This document shows positions 1-12,409 of a stretch of 64,000 nucleotides of DNA, one piece after another. This DNA comes from Porogramme epimiltina (Eukaryota > Basidiomycota > Agaricomycetes > Polyporales > Polyporaceae). The notes beneath the pieces were generated by a model. The model had not been told where the DNA came from. It worked only from the letters and a program-made list of their open reading frames with translations, and did not search any database. The stretch covers positions 25,514 through 89,513 of the forward strand of contig FTLJ01000015.1 of NCBI GenBank assembly GCA_900155495.1. The letters run 5' to 3'. A program made the position numbers and the translations under genes. How positions within the stretch are numbered: position 1 is the stretch's first letter; each line of letters opens with the position of its first letter.

Positions 1-8
1 AACACAGG

Positions 9-2114
9 ATGTCACTTACGCAGACGCTGGTGGATATGCCCCAGTGGACGTGGCTTGTCTTTGGTGGTTTGATCTTCCGTCTCTTCGTTCTGGGATACCT
101 GAGAGGAGGCGCCGCCGGATACCGTCTTCCCCTCCCCCCGGGACCAAAGGGATGGCCAATCATTGGCAATCTGCTAGAATTTCCCAAGCGGGGTCAGCCA
201 AGGTACTTTCACAAGCTAGCGCAGACATACGGTCCGTATAAGCCCAACGTAACAAATCCCTTCATACGTGTGACACTGATTCAATCTTCAGGGGATGTGG
301 TGCATTTGAAGGTGTTAGGGCAACGGATGGTCATCCTGAACACAGTCAAAGCTGCACAGGACCTTCTCGAGAAGCGTTCTTCAGTCTATTCTGACCGGCC
401 ACCGGCGGTCATGAGTACTCTGTGCGTCCGTTTCAGCTGTCATAATTGAATTGCTGACAAGGACCCTCTGTGTTCGGCAGAGCGGGGTACGGGGACTGGA
501 GTGTCGTTAACATGGGTTATGGTCAGCAATGGCGCACGTACCGGCGCGCATACCACCAACGCCTGCTTCCAAACGAGCTTAGTCAGTACGAAGAAGACCG
601 CTTGCAGATTACGTATGAACTCCTACGAAAACTGTTGGAAGACCCAAGTGCGTTCATGGAACACATCAAGGCGTAAGTAGTGTTTTCGAAGAGACAAACG
701 CCTTTGACATACCTGTTTGTCTGTGATTTGTAGTACCTTCGCAAGCACGGCGCTGAGAGTAGCGTACGGGATCGACCTCTCCTCGGACGAGAAAAACTAT
801 CTCCGCATGCTGCGCTCTTTAGTTGATGTTGGAGCTGAGCTCGCCGTCCCAGGAAAGTATTTCGTCGAACTTTTCCCGGCCTTACAGCACCTCCCTGCAT
901 GGGTCCCCGGTGCAGGGTTTAAGAAGTATGCACACGAAGTCAAGGGTGACCAAAGTCGCGTGTTGAAGCATCTCTATGCAAAAGGGAAAGAAACTGTACG
1001 TGGTCGATGGACGTGAGATGCGTTGTTAGAAAGTTGACCTGACGACGTACAGGAGAGGAACTCTATACTGAGCTCCGAGCTGCGCAAGGGGGAGCATCTG
1101 GAAGAACGGGAGTTCAAGCAGGTAGAAGAGGTCACTAAGGGCGTCGCGGCGATGGCATACGTTGGTAGGTGATAGCGGAGCAACGCAAAGCAAGTCAGCT
1201 GACTGAAGGGAATATTCGACCGCGCTCAGCGGGAGCAGATACAGTGAGCCATTTACAAGACGTCACAGATATTGAATGCCCACAGCAATCGGTTGACATA
1301 GACGGAAGCATCCGTGCAAGCTTTCATTTTGGCAATGGTATTGCACCCTGATGTGCAAGACAAAGCCCAGAAAGAGCTCGACGCTGTTATTGGCCGTAAA
1401 CGCCTTCCCACTTTCGAGGATCGCCCTTCATTACCGTATATCAACGCTATTGTGAAGGAGCTCGTGCGTTGGCACGTCGTTGCGCCCACAGGTGTCCCTC
1501 ATGCCGCAATCCGAGACGACGAGTACAACGGTCTTTTCATTCCAGGGAACACAATGATCATCTGCAACGCATGGTCAGTCACACCTCTCACTACACGTTC
1601 AGCGCACTTATCCTCTGTGCACTTACTAGGTCGATGTCGCGGGACCCTGATATGTTTCCTGATCCGGAGTGCTTTGTGCCCGAGCGATTCTTGAGTAGTC
1701 AACCGGGTGCAACAGAGGTCCTAGACCCGTATACCTTCATCTTCGGCTTCGGAAGGAGGTAAGTAAGACTATGTCTTGGGTGTGTATACGACGCGTCACG
1801 GGGCTCAATGTGCTGTCGCAGGATTTGTCCCGGTCGCCACTTGGCAGACGCTTCATTGTTCATCATGTGTGCATCCGTCCTCCATGCGTTCCAAATTACC
1901 CCGCCAGTGGACAAGACTGGAGTTCCGCGACCTGTTGAAGCCAAATTTACTGACCACCTGATCACATCGTAAGTTCTCGAACGGTCTGCAACCAGGTATT
2001 GACGAAATATTCTTACCGGAGCTTTTCTTATGCAGCCACGCAGAGCACTTTGAATGTGATTTTAGGCCGCGATGGGAAGGAGCGACGGAGTTGATTACAT
2101 CCGCGACTTCTTAA
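9..2114 (+). CDS. Cytochrome P450 monooxygenase (O-methylsterigmatocystin oxidoreductase-like), copy 1
   Basis: Heme-thiolate monooxygenase, expected to be ER-anchored and to use a P450 reductase for hydroxylation of a lipophilic substrate. The first exon (9-231) carries an N-terminal membrane segment followed by the proline-rich hinge LPLPPGPKGWPIIGN. Later exons show the SDRPPAVMSTL segment (exon 292-421), the WRTYRRAYHQ C-helix region (from 481), VAYGIDLS, the K-helix ERR part near VKELVRWHV (about 1456-1480), and FGFGRR, split by an intron from ICPGRHLAD, which holds the heme cysteine (about 1742-1850). Introns are 50-70 nt. The last exon begins after an intron at about 1969-2036 and stops at 2112-2114. 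The ATG at 9 is the first Met before the anchor. The motif style resembles the three minus-strand P450s of this window, but it is clearly a different subfamily. The substrate cannot be inferred. Confidence 0.88.
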
Positions 2115-2922
2115 ACGAGTGCGAAGTTGTTCAATGCGAACGGACACTGGGACATGATGGGGGAACGAATGCAGCCTGCACATGTGCTCATACGGGAATC
2201 GAACCAGGGACAGGAACCGATGTGTTAGTCAGCGTTATTATATCAGCCTCCAGTAACTTGTGAAGTCCCCGACGGAGAGAGAGCACGACTGATCTTCCGT
2301 TCCACCTCTACATGTCAGAGTCTCCATCGTCCTCTTCGCCGGCATTTGAACATCATATCCATGCCTACTCGCCTGCGTTTGAATCTGTAAAAGCTTCACC
2401 GTCCACCACATCTTGAACTCCACCGCTGGATGTGCCCGGGCTATTCATCACCCACTCCGGGAAGGATCTCTCGTGAGGGTAGCTGTTGAGTGTATGGAGG
2501 GCTATGCAGGAAATTACGAGATGACTGGTCCAGGCTCGGAGGTAAGTCGCCTTTCTCATGCAAATCATCAAAAATATCAACACGGAGCCCCTCCTTCCCG
2601 CCGGCCGAAGGGATTAAAGAACCCATGACCTTCCCCTCAACTTCTACTCCTATTCTTTTGCGTCATATTCCTCTGTAGCTTGATTTTTCCGCGACGCTAG
2701 GACCCCAGTCTGAAGCCGCTCGCGGCGCTCATTGGTGGCCTCGCGCGTTGTGGGAGTGGCGGGCCATCGTAGGACATTCTCTACTGAGCGGTGCCTGTAA
2801 GCTACCTTCTTCGTTCCTCATTTTTCCTCATCTAATGCCGTCCTCAGTACGCGCGAAGTGGTTGTGACCATGGATGACGGTCCTATCCCGATCTTCTGGT
2901 GGGAAGGTGCCAACGAACGGGG
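2115..2922. other. Intergenic region, P450 to esterase
   Basis: About 0.8 kb without a supportable gene. Short open frames on both strands show no family motif. A minus-strand tRNA-like T-loop near 2190-2215 was examined and rejected. Confidence 0.5.
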
Positions 2923-2930
2923 TATAAAAT
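2923..2930 (+). promoter_or_regulatory. TATA box of the esterase gene
   Basis: TATAAAAT lies about 43-50 nt upstream of the esterase ATG at 2973, in the usual position for a fungal core promoter. Confidence 0.6.
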
Positions 2931-2972
2931 GGGTCTCCTACCGCGCGACTGGGCGAGCAACAAGTTGTCGCA

Positions 2973-5491
2973 ATGCTGTGGAAGCTTGTAACCCTCGCCA
3001 TCCTAGCGTCTCTGGTGTCTGGTGCCAAGCCTCCGGTCGTCAAACTCGATGACGCGACTGTCATAGGACTCAGTTCAGGCCTCAACGATCAGTTCCTCGG
3101 AATCCCGTTCGCGCAAGCTCCGTATGTTTACCCACCATCCCACACATTGCATTTCGTGGCTTACCGTCACCTTTAGTGTTGGAAAACTGCGTCTGCAGTT
3201 ACCACAGCCCATCGCTCGCTATTCGGGCACCGTGAAAGCTACTGCGTTTGGTAACCAATGCATACAGCAGACCATCAACCTTCCTACGGTCCCCAACAAC
3301 TTCCCTCCTCAAGTGGAAGCCTTCATTCAACCCATGGCGGCTGTCCCCGACGTTTCACAGAGCGAGGATTGTACGTGAACCATGAGCATCCTCTTTTTCG
3401 AGATCCTTACGCGGTTGCGTTCTGTCATCCTTAGGTCTCAATATCAACGTTATAACGCCTGCTGGAGCCAAACCGGGGGACAATCTTCCGGTCGCAGCAG
3501 TAAGCATTCATCTTAGCCTCCTAGAAACGATGGATACTTATGGGTCCATTTGGTTCATTAGTGGATTTACGGAGGTACTTCCACTTTCGTCATCGAGCTC
3601 CTGTGCCCTCTCTGATTACAATTTGACTTAGGTGGCTATCAAATCGGCTCTAACGTGGTGTAAGCCTAGTCTTCACTATGGGATGGCAACTTGCTGAAGC
3701 TGCACCCTGCAGGCGACCGGGTGACGTCATAGTCAATCGTTCGATTGAGCTTGGCCAACCCGTCATCTTTGTGTCTATGAACTATCGGTAAGGTTCCAGT
3801 ACTGAGATGTACCAGTCACTCTCTGACCAGCATATATCTCACCAGGTTGAGTGGTACGTATAAGCGTCGTCTATTTGGTCCGACACTCACACAAGCGCAG
3901 CGTTTGGATTCTTGGGCGGTCGGGAGATACAGGAAGCCGGGCTTGGTAACCTGGGGTTGCAGGATCGTAAGCATCTGGTCCACCTTTGAAAACGTGTCTC
4001 TATCATTAATACACCGAATGGTTATCTCGGATAGAACGTGAAGCCCTTCGTTGGGTACAGAAGCACATCACAGCGTTTGGAGGGGATCCGACAAAAGTGA
4101 CGATGTGAGCATCAGTTTATAAAACTTGCATGTCCGCGCTAAGCGCGTATACACCGTACCGTAGATTTGGTGAGAGCGCGGGAAGTCAAGCGGTCACGTT
4201 CCAGATGATCACGAACGGCGGCAATACCGAGGGTCTCTTCCGTGCAGGGTGGATGGAATCGGGGTCGGCCTTGCCTACCAACGACTTCTCGAAGCTACAA
4301 CCCACTTTCGATTTCATCGTTGCCGAGACTGGCTGTGCGTCCGCCAAGGATGCACTAGCATGTCTCCGTGAAGTCCCGGCCGCGAAAATCACCGCGGCCA
4401 TGGATAAGACGCCGACGTTCCTCTCATTCCAGGTACGCTCGGTTTATCCACGTTCAGCCATTCAAGTCTGAATGTTAGGTGTATAGTCTTTGAACACCCC
4501 TTGGATGCCTCATGCGGACGGTGTATTCTTAAAAGATGGGCCACAACGTCTCGTCCTGGAAGGGAGTGTTGCGGACATCCCATTCGTGGTTGGTGAGCAT
4601 GGTCCGACACATCGTAAGGGATGGACCATGCTAAAATAAGTGCTTCGACAGGTTCGTGCGAAGACGAAGGAACCCTTTTCTCGCTCTCTTCCCTCAACGT
4701 TACGTCAGTCCTGCCATTTTCGTTGTTCAATCACCCATCGTGTTCACATCGTTCATGTCTCATGGCCTCAGTACTGATGCAGAGGTGGCGGGTTACCTGA
4801 AGTCGAACTACTTCCCGGGTGCTTCTGATGCGACGATTGCCCGACTACTCGCACTCTACCCTGCCACGCCTGCTGCAGGCTCTCCCTTTGGAACCGGGAA
4901 CGCGAACGCGTTCACGCCTGAGTTCAAGCGGCTTGCTGCCTTCCAAGGCGACTTTATCTTCCAGGCGACGCGGCGTTTCCTACTGGACCAACGTGCGGGC
5001 AATAGCTCGGTGGTGCGGTCTTTCCGTGAGTAGCTGTCCCTGCTGCCGCACCTACCCGCAGATATTAAACGATGCTGACCTACGGTATCCCGACAGTCAG
5101 CGAACGTGACAAAATTCCTGGGCTCGGCGCGGTGAGTCGGCGCTCCCTCTTCCTTCCGCGTCTCTTCCCTGCTTCCCTGCACGGTTCCTAACTCGCACGG
5201 CGCTTGCCGCCTCCACAGACGCACACTACCGAGCTCCCGAACATCTTCGGACCCGGGGACATGACCGACTTCTTCGTCCGCTTCGTCAACACGCTCGACC
5301 CGAACGACAGCAGCAACGCGAAGGGCGCGACGGCGCGCGGGCCAGCGTTCCACTGGCCGGCGTACACCGCCCAGGCACCCCAGCTGCTCGCGTTCCAGGA
5401 GGGCGCAACGCCGCTCGCGGTCATTCAGGACACGTTCAGGAAGGAGGCTATGGACTTTGTGATGGAGCGCAGCCTGGCTCAGCCGCTCTGA
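2973..5491 (+). CDS. Secreted type-B carboxylesterase/lipase
   Basis: Alpha/beta-hydrolase that hydrolyses carboxylic esters, probably extracellular. The ATG at 2973 opens a typical signal peptide (MLWKLVTLAILASLVSGA). The mature part starts with the family pattern LDDATVIGLSSGLNDQFLGIPFAQAP. Further exons give SEDCLNINVITP (about 3355-3450), the oxyanion-hole region with GGYQIGSN (about 3560-3660), VIFVSMNYR, FGFLGGREIQEAGLGNLGLQD, AFGGDP, and the nucleophile elbow FGESAGSQAV (about 4165-4200). The last large exons (4656-5491) hold the C-terminal part, with WPAYTAQAPQLLAFQEG near the end, and stop at 5489-5491. There are about ten small introns. The catalytic Ser is clear; Glu and His were not individually assigned. 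The gene has its own TATA box, so it is transcribed independently of its P450 neighbour. Confidence 0.87.
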
Positions 5492-5926
5492 GGTGATGCG
5501 TATGTGACCGCTCTGCAGTGTATTAGGAGAATCGCACCATCTCGAAATCCAATACATTTTGCGGAGATACAGCGTGCGTTCGGGCGAGGGCATGGTTCGC
5601 ATGGGCGTCAAAGGTCTAATCGAAGGGGCAATCGACGGACTGGGCAAAGTGCATTCCTTGGGCTCGGCCCGGGGTATGTCCCCCTTGGTAAGTCCATCCG
5701 TCAGGTTGACGTCTGTAGTTAGAACCTGTAGTCGCGCCGTCAGTTGATTCGTTCCCCCAGATGCATGTAGTCGTATGGTGCGAGGTCAACTGTATATAGG
5801 CGGCTGGGTGGAGGTCCGCACGCTTTGAAATCCCCTCCGGCGTGTCCTACACCTCCCTTAGGTTCCCCTCCCGTTCCTTCAGCCCCCTGGTGCCAATACG
5901 CACTCGTTCTCTCGTCTACTATCAAG
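5492..5926 (+). promoter_or_regulatory. Promoter region of the AusD-like methyltransferase
   Basis: 435 nt between the esterase stop and the methyltransferase ATG. It holds a TATATA at 5793-5798, about 130 nt upstream of the ATG at 5927, followed by a pyrimidine-rich leader (5830-5925), as is common in fungal promoters. No other gene is visible. Confidence 0.4.
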
Positions 5927-7082
5927 ATGACGAACTCGGAAGAGGTCATGAAGGCTAAGGTTGCTCTGCCCTGGGTGTCACTTGAGGGCTCCGAAAAGTT
6001 CTACAATCTCAACGCTCAGGAACTCGAGTTCTTCAAGGCTGCGACAGGTCTCCACGAGGAAGCTGAGCTCAAGGCGCACATGATTGCTGTCCAGCACGAA
6101 GCGTATGCTGTATGTTGGATCTCTGTCCTTTCGCGCGATCGCACCTGCTCATGGAATGCGCGCGGGGTAGATCCACGCGTTCCCGTGCATTCGGATGTTC
6201 TCCTTCACAAAGTGCGTGCTGCGCGGCCTGAGTGCTGCATCGACTTACAATGAACTGTTCTTTACAGGCTCAAGCTCGCGCGACTTCCAGGATACGACAA
6301 GATTCTTGAACTTGGGAAATCGAGACAGAACCCCATTTTCCTCGATATTGGATGCTGCTGTGGGTTCCTTGCGTGTTTACGAAACGTTTTGGACTAATGC
6401 GAAACACAGTCGGCAATGATGTCCGGAAGCTCATTGCAGACGGGTATCCTATGGAGAGTTGTATGGCCACAGACCTTCACCCAGGTACGCCGAGCATCAA
6501 AACAAGGTCCCGTATCCTCTCGCAGATACACCCTCTGACATCTATTCGCCAGAGTTCCTCGAGCTGGGCCACAAGCTCTTCAACACGACCCCTGAGACGT
6601 ACCCAGTGCCCTTCATCTCAGGCGATTCCCTCGACCCCGCCTTCCTCGCCATCACCCACCCGTTCTACACTGCCCCATACACCCCCGCGCCCGCTCTGCG
6701 CTCCCTCACGAACCTCACCCCGCTCCAGGGCCACGTCTCCGCCATCAGCGTCTGCTCCGTCTTCCACGTGTTCGACGAGGCTGGCCAGCTGCACCTCGCC
6801 CGCGCGATCGCGGGCCTCCTCTCGCCCGCGCCCGGCTCCGTCGTCGTCGGCGTGCACTCGGGGCGCCCCGAGAAGGGCACGTTCGTCACACGCGCCGGCG
6901 GGCGCGACGTCGCGACGTTCTACCATTCGCCCGAGAGTTGGACGGCGCTCTGGGACGGGGAGCTGTTCGCGAAGGGGACGGTGAGGGTGGAGACGCAGCT
7001 GGTGGAGACGGGCGGATGGGACTTCCAGGATCGCGACTCGGACCGGTACTGGTTCCTGTCGTGGTCGGTGACACGGTTGTAA
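5927..7082 (+). CDS. AusD-like SAM-dependent methyltransferase
   Basis: Class-I O-methyltransferase of the family often annotated in basidiomycetes as AusD-like; it transfers a methyl group from SAM, often to a carboxyl or hydroxyl of a secondary metabolite. Five exons fit: 5927-6109, 6171-6211, 6268-6359, 6410-6484 and 6553-7082. They sum to 921 nt, or 306 residues, and all junctions keep frame. The SAM-binding motif I, FLDIGCCFGNDVRKL, is created by joining exons 3 and 4. It is followed by MATDLHPEFLELGHKLF and FISGDSLDP, then a Rossmann-like core with SVFHVFDEAGQ and a C-terminal SWTALWDGELF. The start at 5927 gives the family N-terminus (ALPWVSLEGSEKFYNL); upstream in-frame codons look like leader. 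A decayed copy of its 3' end lies at about 14.3 kb. The substrate is unknown. Confidence 0.85.
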
Positions 7083-9584
7083 GGATGGGTGGTAGGAGGG
7101 TGGGGAGAGCGGGTGTGCTCTTCAACAGAGGCGCACCTGCGATGGATCCTTAGAATTTGGGACTTGGTATTATTGATTGCGAAGACACTTGTATGAACTT
7201 GCTTAGGCAGTTGGGGCGATATTTGACCCAAGGGGGAACTTCAACGTCGTGAACGGGTGTGGTAGTAGCTGGAGACCCAGCGTGCTCGTAGAAAACAGGC
7301 ATCATCCGACCTTTCTAACATCACGGGGTAGATGGAGAAGGGCGGGAGGAGGGTGTTCATGGTTGCAGATGGCCTGGGCACATATACTGGCGAGTGGGTC
7401 GAAGACCAGGGAACAAGGGGCGGGGGAATCTTGCGCAAGTCATGGAAAGCTGCACTGATGTCTCAAGGAGTGTCCGAGGAAGGGAGCAAACAAAAACGCA
7501 AGCACACGCACGGCGACGATATGTCCATGGCAAAGCCAAATGAGAAGCGAGGTGAACTGCAACTGCTAGCTAGCACTTTCTTCATGGTAGGGGCCGCCGT
7601 CGCGGAGGGCTGGTCGAAGTGATGCGCGGAAGCGTGCTCAAAGGTGGTGGCGGCGCCACAAACGTCAAGGGCTTTCGGGTCCTGTTGATTCCGCAGCACT
7701 CGTTAGCAGCACGCTTCGACGGAGGGACAGTGCGCAGTACCTTCGGCAGCTGGCTTGTCGACGCGGGTCCAAGTAAGGCTGGCGCTAAGACGTTTCGCAA
7801 GTTGTCTGATACGACGTGCCGCCCAATGTTGGCGAATGAGGTGGATGAGAGCTTGTTACATAGAACTCTATACAGCCCTGTGATGCGCCCGGTAGCGCAT
7901 TAATCCCGCGCATGTTAGCATCAGGAGCGAGACGCATTGAGGGACTAGTGACTCACAGTCCGAAGTCCACGATGATCGGATTTATCAGTTTGCAACAACC
8001 ATGCCGCTATCCCTGAGGCGATGGCGAGACTGAAGGAGAGGGATACGTGCACTCCAGTCTACTACTTATCGAACAGCATGATCATAAAGCCCCTCCATGA
8101 AGAACTTTGCGTACACACCTTGAGCTCGTCTGGGTTCGGCGCGTCTTACAGTTGTCCTTCTGTCAGGTATTTGCCACAGCGCCCAGAATGGAGGTTAAAT
8201 TTTCTTTAGGTTCCTATGCGGGGTTCTATGAAGATTGTCCCGGTTGAATGGGCCCAATGAGATTCGTGGTCACGAAGAGGTCATTATGCTGGCAGGCCTC
8301 CGTGGAGGCGTGGGTCCGAGTCGTCAAATGCTCTGATCACCCGCGCGGCAGGTTCGATTCCCCCCTTAGCTACATCCAGCTCCAGCTCGAAAGCCATGTC
8401 TCTTGTTGAAGCAGGAACGTTAGACGTATAGGAGCCCCGCATTCTATATGTCAGTGGATGTTTTAGAGTGTCAAATTTCTAAGCGGCGCACCGCGCGAGG
8501 CGTGTCCAAATAACGCACGTGACCATGTCAAGGCTCGTTGCCGCGCGGATTCGGTCACCTCGGTGGCCTCAGGCGCTTACTACTTTGTGCACCTCGCCTA
8601 CCTCAACGTTGGGTCTTCCCGGCACCGTCGCGCTGACTGCGCATATACCCTCGCTCTCCGGGGTGTACCTGCACTCAAGGCCGTCGGGGCCCGCGCCAGG
8701 CCCCAAGTCTTCCAAAGCATACCCAGTGCGCCACTACTAGTCAGCCCAGTAATAGGTCAGTGCCCGCTGGACCATTTGTCGCATAGGCCTATCTTCTCTT
8801 ACGCAGCGCCTCACGCTTGTTACTATTATTAGTGCATACAACAGGAACTTTCTTTCGAATTCGCCACCGGTCCCGCAGTACATCCTAGCTCACCGCTGCA
8901 ACGGCCTTCTTTCCGTGATCGCAGTCAGCACAGCCTTTTCTCAAGGCTCCCGCCGGTATTGCCATCAAGAATCTCATCCAAAGCCCTGTACTTGGGGAGA
9001 GCGTGAGCCGATGCTTCGTTTCCTGGTAGTTCCCTCACTTACATCCGGCGTTCTGATGCGCAGCAACGGGTTACGTATGCATGCGGTCCACAGTAGTGAA
9101 CCGAGTTGAGCGTATGTCTCGAGGTGTAGGGCTGAACCTACATGAGGGCTCTGGGCCCCGAGCGCGAGACTGATCAGCTACTTGATGCGCAATATCGATA
9201 GGTGCAGTTGGTGAGTTCACCGGTTATCCTCATTCTACTACTCAGAGTAATCTCTCGTTTCATCCGAGTCTAGCTGATAGCTATGCACGGCGGGCGCAGC
9301 GCACTCCCGCGCACTTCGGGCGGTCCGCGCCATCAAACTTGATCACTCCACCCTAAGGGAGTGCCGCAGTCCCAGTGTTCCTCGCGGACAGTCGCTAGCA
9401 ATGGCTGCGGTTTCCCCGACGGACGCGCGACTTTTGCAACCAGTCGGATCCCCTACTCGATGCCGGTCTCTCGCCATTTTGCCGCGGGGAATACTGTTAC
9501 TCGCGGCTACTCGCGTCGACCTTCGGATTCGGCAAGAGGCACTGCATCCAATGCCGCTTGGTTTGGCGGGGCAGCAGACGTGGA
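7083..9584. other. 2.5 kb intergenic region upstream of the laccase
   Basis: No gene could be supported on either strand; open frames are short and lack motifs. A single GGTTCGATTCC B-box-like string at about 8351 has no matching tRNA arms. The part nearest the laccase carries two GCGGGG strings (about 9481-9486 and 9567-9572), which fit the fungal CreA/Mig1 carbon-repression consensus SYGGRG. Their use is inference. Confidence 0.45.
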
Positions 9585-9590
9585 TATAAG
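9585..9590 (+). promoter_or_regulatory. TATA box of the laccase gene
   Basis: TATAAG (in GGATATAAGACC) lies 94-99 nt upstream of the laccase ATG, a common spacing in basidiomycete laccase promoters. Confidence 0.6.
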
Positions 9591-9683
9591 ACCGACGCCC
9601 TCCAAGGAGACGTCCTCACCAAAACATTCACTCATCTTTCTCCGAGGCCTTTCATCCCTTTCCATCCTTACTCTGTCTTTACC

Positions 9684-11667
9684 ATGAGCAAGCTTCGGCC
9701 TTTCTTCACTCTCCTTGCTCTGAGTCTCTCTTATGCTCCTGCCTTCGCTGCGATCGGTCCCGTTGCGGACTTGACGATTTCCAACGGCGATGTCACTCCC
9801 GATGGGTTCACCCGTGCGGCCGTTTTGGTGAACGGGGTACTTCCTGGTCCGCTGGTCACTGGTGACAAGGTAAGAGCAACCATTGCCCAAGTCTGTTCTA
9901 CCCGCTTACAACATGGGGATGTGTAGGGAGACAACTTTCAACTGAACGTCATCGATAACCTCACCAATGAAACCATGCTTACGGCAACAACTGTGGTTCG
10001 TCACATTTACTCTAGCTACGCATACCTCACAAAGGCTAACGAAGACGCGCGTTCTAGCATTGGCACGGCTTGTTCCAGTCAGGCACCAACTGGGCTGACG
10101 GCCCCGCGTTCGTGAACCAGTGCCCCATCTCGACCGGGAACTCCTTCCTTTATGACTTCACGGCTACCGGCCAGGCGGGCACCTTCTGGTACCACAGCCA
10201 CTTGTCCACTCAGTACTGCGATGGTCTCCGTGGTCCGATGGTTATCTACGACCCGGACGACCCTTACCTCGACTTGTACGATGTTGATGACGGTACGCCT
10301 CACTCCCTTCGTTGTAGTCCTTATCTCGCTCACAGTGATCTTATAGAAACCACTGTGATTACGCTGATGGACTGGTACCATACCGCCGCTGCACTTGGCG
10401 CTCGTTTCCCGTGAGCGGTTACTCAATGAGCAGCTCATGGCTTTTACTAACATAACTTTACAGCACCTCGTCTGACGCGACGCTCATCAACGGCAAGGGC
10501 CGCACTACGAGCACCGACGGAGCTGATGCTGAGCTCTCTGTGTTCAACGTCACCCAAGGCAGCCGTTACCGCTTCCGCCTCGTCTCGTTGTCTTGCGACC
10601 CCAACTACACCTTCTCGATCGACGGCCACAACATGACTGTCATTGAGGCCGACAGCGTGAACCACGAGCCCGTCACGGTCGACTCGATCCAGATCTTTGC
10701 TGGCCAGAGGTACTCGTTCATCGTACGTCACTCCTCGAATCTTGCTTTGCATTACGACGCATGCTCACGATGAACTTACTCCTTCAGCTGAACGCTACCG
10801 CCGACATCGACAACTACTGGATCCGCGCTGTCCCGAATGCCGGTACCACCTCGACTGACGGCGGCCTCAACTCGGCCATCCTCCGCTACTCCGGCGCGGC
10901 CGAGATCGAGCCGACGACGAACGCCACGACGAGCGTGCTCGCGTTGAACGAGACCGACCTCATTCCGCTCGAGGACCTCACTGCGCCCGGCACGGCCGAG
11001 GTCGGCGGCGTCGACTACGCGCTCAACCTCGACTTCAGCTTCGACGGCACCGATTTCTACATCAACGACGAGACCTTCACGTCCCCGACCGTCCCCGTGT
11101 TGCTCCAGATCCTCAGTGGCTCGCTCACCGCGTCTGAGCTCCTCCCCAACGGCAGCGTCTACACCATCCCCGCCAACTCGACCGTCGAGATCTCCTTCCC
11201 CATGACCGCCAACGCTCCCGGCCAGCCCCACCCCTTCCACTTGCACGGTGTAAGCACCCGTTTGCACCCTTTCTCTCTCCCGCCTTCTTTGCTCACTTGT
11301 CTTCATCCCCACAGCACAAGTTCTGGGTCGTGCGCAGCGCGGGCAGCGACACCTACAACTACGTCAACCCGCCCCAGCGCGATGTTGTCTCCACCGGCAC
11401 GACGGGCGACAACGTCACCATCCGCTTCACGACCGACAACCCCGGCCCGTGGTTCCTCCACTGCCACATCGACTTCCATCTCGAGGCTGGCTTCGCGATT
11501 GTCCTCGCCGAGGACACTGCGGACGTGTCGACGTACAACACGCCTTCCAGTAAGTCTTGCTCACCCCCGCTCCTGGAGGGGATAACGACGCTGACTACTT
11601 TCGCTGCGCAGCTGCTTGGGACAACTTGTGCGCCACGTACAACACCACGTACAACATCACGTCGTGA
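9684..11667 (+). CDS. Laccase (secreted multicopper oxidase, basidiomycete type)
   Basis: Secreted p-diphenol:O2 oxidoreductase that oxidises phenols, including lignin units, and reduces O2 to water. Eight exons (9684-9869, 9927-9995, 10058-10292, 10347-10410, 10464-10722, 10788-11249, 11315-11549, 11612-11667) sum to 1566 nt, or 521 residues, the usual size. The N-terminus is a signal peptide ([22 protein letters not shown]). All four copper motifs are present: HWHGLFQ (made by the exon 2/3 junction), [27 protein letters not shown] (exon 6/7 junction) and [12 protein letters not shown]. Phe at the T1 axial position is typical of high-redox-potential white-rot laccases. N-glycosylation sites are frequent (NETD, NTTYNIT). 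The sequence around [26 protein letters not shown] is close to polypore laccases. The catalytic set appears intact and functional. Confidence 0.95.
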
Positions 11668-12340
11668 GCGTAGCCATCACACGATGCATTGGATATTGGA
11701 TTCGGAGCATCTCTTCATCTCGCAAGGAACTTTGGACATTGAAACACATCCTAGCACTCTTACTGTATAAGCTTTGCGTAGTTCAATCGCCTCCGTACAC
11801 GCTCTCATTAATATAGTCATCCTCGTAGTTACCCTCCCGTGCAAGTCGGGCTGCTCGAGAAGCCCGCGTTCATGGTGTGTCTTGCCGAGGCTCTACAAGC
11901 GGCACAGTAACGCGATAGCTTGTGGTGGCGTTTTATGACTCTTGTCCCGTACTGTCTTATGACAATGGGCGCCTTAGTGGACTGATAAGATAGTGACCAG
12001 GTTCGACCGATAGCCTATCCCTATCGTAACTTGATTGATCTCAAACGTCGTGTACAGAGTACTAACCAGCTGTAGATGCTAACGCGGTTGCTGATGCCCT
12101 ATTATATGGGGCGCTTCACATCTCGCCAGGCCTGCGGAACACTTGGCTGGAGGATTCGGCGGCTCCTATAAGGCTAGCCTTACTCGGCAGTAGCTATATT
12201 GCACACAACACACCGACATCTCGCAGTAGCTTCTCGTGATAACCCATCAATGATTTCTTCCAGATGGAAGCACAAGTGACTCACAGCCAAAGGCGTCAAA
12301 GACCCAAAGCTTGAAGTCTGCGTAAGGTTCCATCACTTCT
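11668..12340. other. Intergenic, laccase 3' flank to DUF6533 copy A promoter
   Basis: About 670 nt with no gene. From about 12180 it resembles the 29180-29450 stretch upstream of DUF6533 copy C, with shared words such as CTCGTGATA and GGCGTCA, so it belongs to the duplicated promoter unit. Confidence 0.45.
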
Positions 12341-12359
12341 CAGTAGCTATAAACAGGCC
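12341..12359 (+). promoter_or_regulatory. Core promoter block (TATA) of DUF6533 copy A
   Basis: CAGTAGCTATAAACAGGCC, preceded by CACTTCT, lies 51-69 nt upstream of the ATG at 12410. Nearly the same block stands before copy C (29351-29369) and in weaker form before the chimera (31408-31424), so the family shares a TATA core. Confidence 0.6.
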
Positions 12360-12409
12360 GAACTCATGTGTACGAAGCCGTCCCGTCGCTCTCCCGCTGG
12401 CAACGTGCC

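Noticed and set aside
2184..2286. Minus-strand tRNA-like element: GGTTCGATTCC T-loop with possible GTGCTC/GAGCAC acceptor pairing
   Set aside because: The T-stem has two mismatches, there is no A-box or D-arm, and no plausible anticodon stem; total length would be 103 nt.
8345..8365. GGTTCGATTCC B-box-like string on the + strand
   Set aside because: The flanking bases do not form a T-stem and there is no upstream D-arm or acceptor stem.
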